From the NCBI RefSeq assembly GCF_035920365.1, contig NZ_CP109150.1:5270001-5334000 (forward strand): a stretch of 64,000 nt of DNA, written 5' to 3'. How positions within the stretch are numbered: the first letter of the stretch is position 1; every line of letters begins with the position of its first letter. Shown here piece after piece: positions 63,155 to 64,000 of this stretch. A program made the position numbers and the translations under genes. The DNA is from Micromonospora sp. NBC_01740 (GTDB taxonomy: Bacteria; Actinomycetota; Actinomycetes; Mycobacteriales; Micromonosporaceae). The notes under the pieces are model-generated. The model was not told the origin of the DNA and did no database searches. It saw nothing but the letters and a program-made list of their open reading frames with translations.

Positions 63155-64000
63155 CCTCCGCGAGGCCGACGCGGCCGTGACGCTCACCGCGGCGCCGGAC
63201 GCGCCGGCCCCGGGACGCCGGGACGCGACGGTGTCCACCGAGGAGGCCCGGCCCGACGTCGAGGCCACCATGGCCCGCGCCCGCCGGGCCCAGGCGGAGG
63301 TCGAGTTCTGGCCGCAGGAGCGCGTCGACGACCTGGTCGCGGCCCTCGGCTGGGCGGCCTACCAGGAGGACACCGCCCGGTCGCTGGCCGACCTCGCCTA
63401 CCGGGAGACCGGCCTCGGCGACCCCGAGCACCTGTTCACGCTCTACCGGCGCCGGGTCCTCGGCACGCTGCGTGACCTGCACGGCGTCGTCACCAGCGGG
63501 ATCATCGAGGAGCTGCCGGAGCGTGGCCTGCGCAAGCTGGCCAAGCCCATCGGGGTGATCGCGGTGGCCAGCCCCGCCACCGCGCCCTGCTCCGGGGTGG
63601 TCGGCAACGCCCTGCCGATGCTGAAGACCCGCAACGCGGTGGTCATCACCCCCAACCCCCGGGCCCGGCACTCCGCGGCCCGCACCGTCGAGCTGCTGCG
63701 TCGGGCCCTGGAGACGGTCGGCGCCCCGCCGGACCTCATCCAGTGCCTGCCGGTCACCGACCGGCAGACCACCGAGGCCCTGATGGCCGCCGCCGACCTG
63801 GTGATCGCCGCCGGCGGACCCGGCACGGTACGCCGGGCGTACCGCAGCGGCACCCCGGCGATCAGCGCGGGCGTCGGCAACCCGGCGGTGATCGTGGACG
63901 ACTCGGCCGACGTGGCCGCCGCGGCGGAGCTGATCGTGCTGGGCGGCAGCTTCAACAACGGCACCTCCTGCTCGTCGGAGAGCAACGTGCTGGTGGACGC
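63141..64000 (+). CDS. CoA-acylating aldehyde dehydrogenase (cut by right edge)
   Basis: 286 codons visible from the GTG at 63141, open to the window end. The first ~45 residues are a low-complexity extension; the fold then begins at VEATMARARRAQAEVEFW. KPIGVIAVASPATAPCSG, then ITPNPRARHSA, then VIAAGGPGTVRRAYRSGTPA, and FNNGTSCSSES with the nucleophile C277 resemble AdhE/EutE-type enzymes. These convert aldehydes and CoA to acyl-CoA, or reduce acyl-CoA to aldehydes. It is not a plain NAD-aldehyde dehydrogenase or ProA. It may make an aldehyde that the neighbouring aminotransferase aminates, or an acyl-CoA for loading the carriers that lack their own activating domain. Confidence 0.82.
   Translation, partial: MSSGDLREADAAVTLTAAPDAPAPGRRDATVSTEEARPDVEATMARARRAQAEVEFWPQERVDDLVAALGWAAYQEDTARSLADLAYRETGLGDPEHLFTLYRRRVLGTLRDLHGVVTSGIIEELPERGLRKLAKPIGVIAVASPATAPCSGVVGNALPMLKTRNAVVITPNPRARHSAARTVELLRRALETVGAPPDLIQCLPVTDRQTTEALMAAADLVIAAGGPGTVRRAYRSGTPAISAGVGNPAVIVDDSADVAAAAELIVLGGSFNNGTSCSSESNVLVD

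Noticed and set aside
63141..64000. Glutamate-5-semialdehyde dehydrogenase (ProA) for the right-edge gene
   Set aside because: The Cys region and glycine-rich segments look like AdhE/EutE acylating enzymes; not certain because the gene is cut.

Overview
The window is high-GC actinomycete chromosome, with frequent GTG starts, ATGA/GTGA gene overlaps, Actinobacteria-type promoters and long open antisense frames. Gene content suggests Micromonospora or a close relative in the Micromonosporaceae; this is inference, as no rRNA or housekeeping phylogenetic marker is present. No tRNA, rRNA, CRISPR array, insertion sequence or integrase was seen.

Left part (1-27,676), ordinary and accessory metabolism: a Na+/H+ antiporter cut by the left edge; a secreted M14 zinc carboxypeptidase with its promoter; small unknown proteins; two dihydrofolate-reductase-fold proteins; and a secreted alpha-amylase with three starch-binding domains and CTGCAA/TTGCAG-type operators. 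Next is a minus-strand operon running from 20,444 to 10,852: a ROK repressor, a lipoprotein solute-binding protein, an ABC ATPase, a fused ABC permease, a creatininase-like amidase, an amidohydrolase, an argininosuccinate-lyase-like enzyme and a ROK kinase. It looks like an import-and-degrade system for an unidentified nitrogenous compound. A secreted PIG-L deacetylase with a XylR/ROK-like operator is divergent from it. A TauE/SafE exporter, an SCP2 protein overlapping a glycogen-debranching-type enzyme, and an isochorismatase-fold protein lacking its catalytic triad follow.

Right part (27,830-64,000, open at the right edge): one lipopeptide-type NRPS/PKS gene cluster in two arms. The plus arm holds a trimodular NRPS (A-T-C-A-T-C-A-T), translationally coupled to a C-TE protein with no carrier domain. 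The minus arm is a long operon running from 60,384 to 40,312: C-A-T; FAAL-ACP-C-A(MT)-T; a ketosynthase/relic-AT/ACP protein; a luciferase-like monooxygenase; a CmlA-type diiron beta-hydroxylase; a CocE/NonD hydrolase fused to C/relic-A/T; a class III aminotransferase; and MbtH. A separate degenerate condensation-type gene, preceded by a 26-codon leader-like ORF, lies between the arms. An MFS exporter, a class I/II aminotransferase and a CoA-acylating aldehyde dehydrogenase (cut by the edge) lie to the right on the plus strand.

Inferred logic: FAAL activates a fatty acid and loads it on the adjacent ACP. The MT-containing module adds a probably N-methylated, possibly beta-type, amino acid, and the C-A-T protein adds a probably basic residue. 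The plus-strand NRPS adds three hydrophobic residues (the third is leucine-like). CmlA hydroxylates a carrier-bound residue, and the TE releases the product. The striking part is that two minus-arm proteins keep carrier domains while their substrate-selecting domains have decayed: a ~60-residue adenylation relic and a ~160-residue acyltransferase relic without its serine. The ketosynthase also has asparagine at both catalytic histidine positions. These proteins must be loaded in trans and probably do unusual chemistry; this is the best candidate in the window for an undescribed system.
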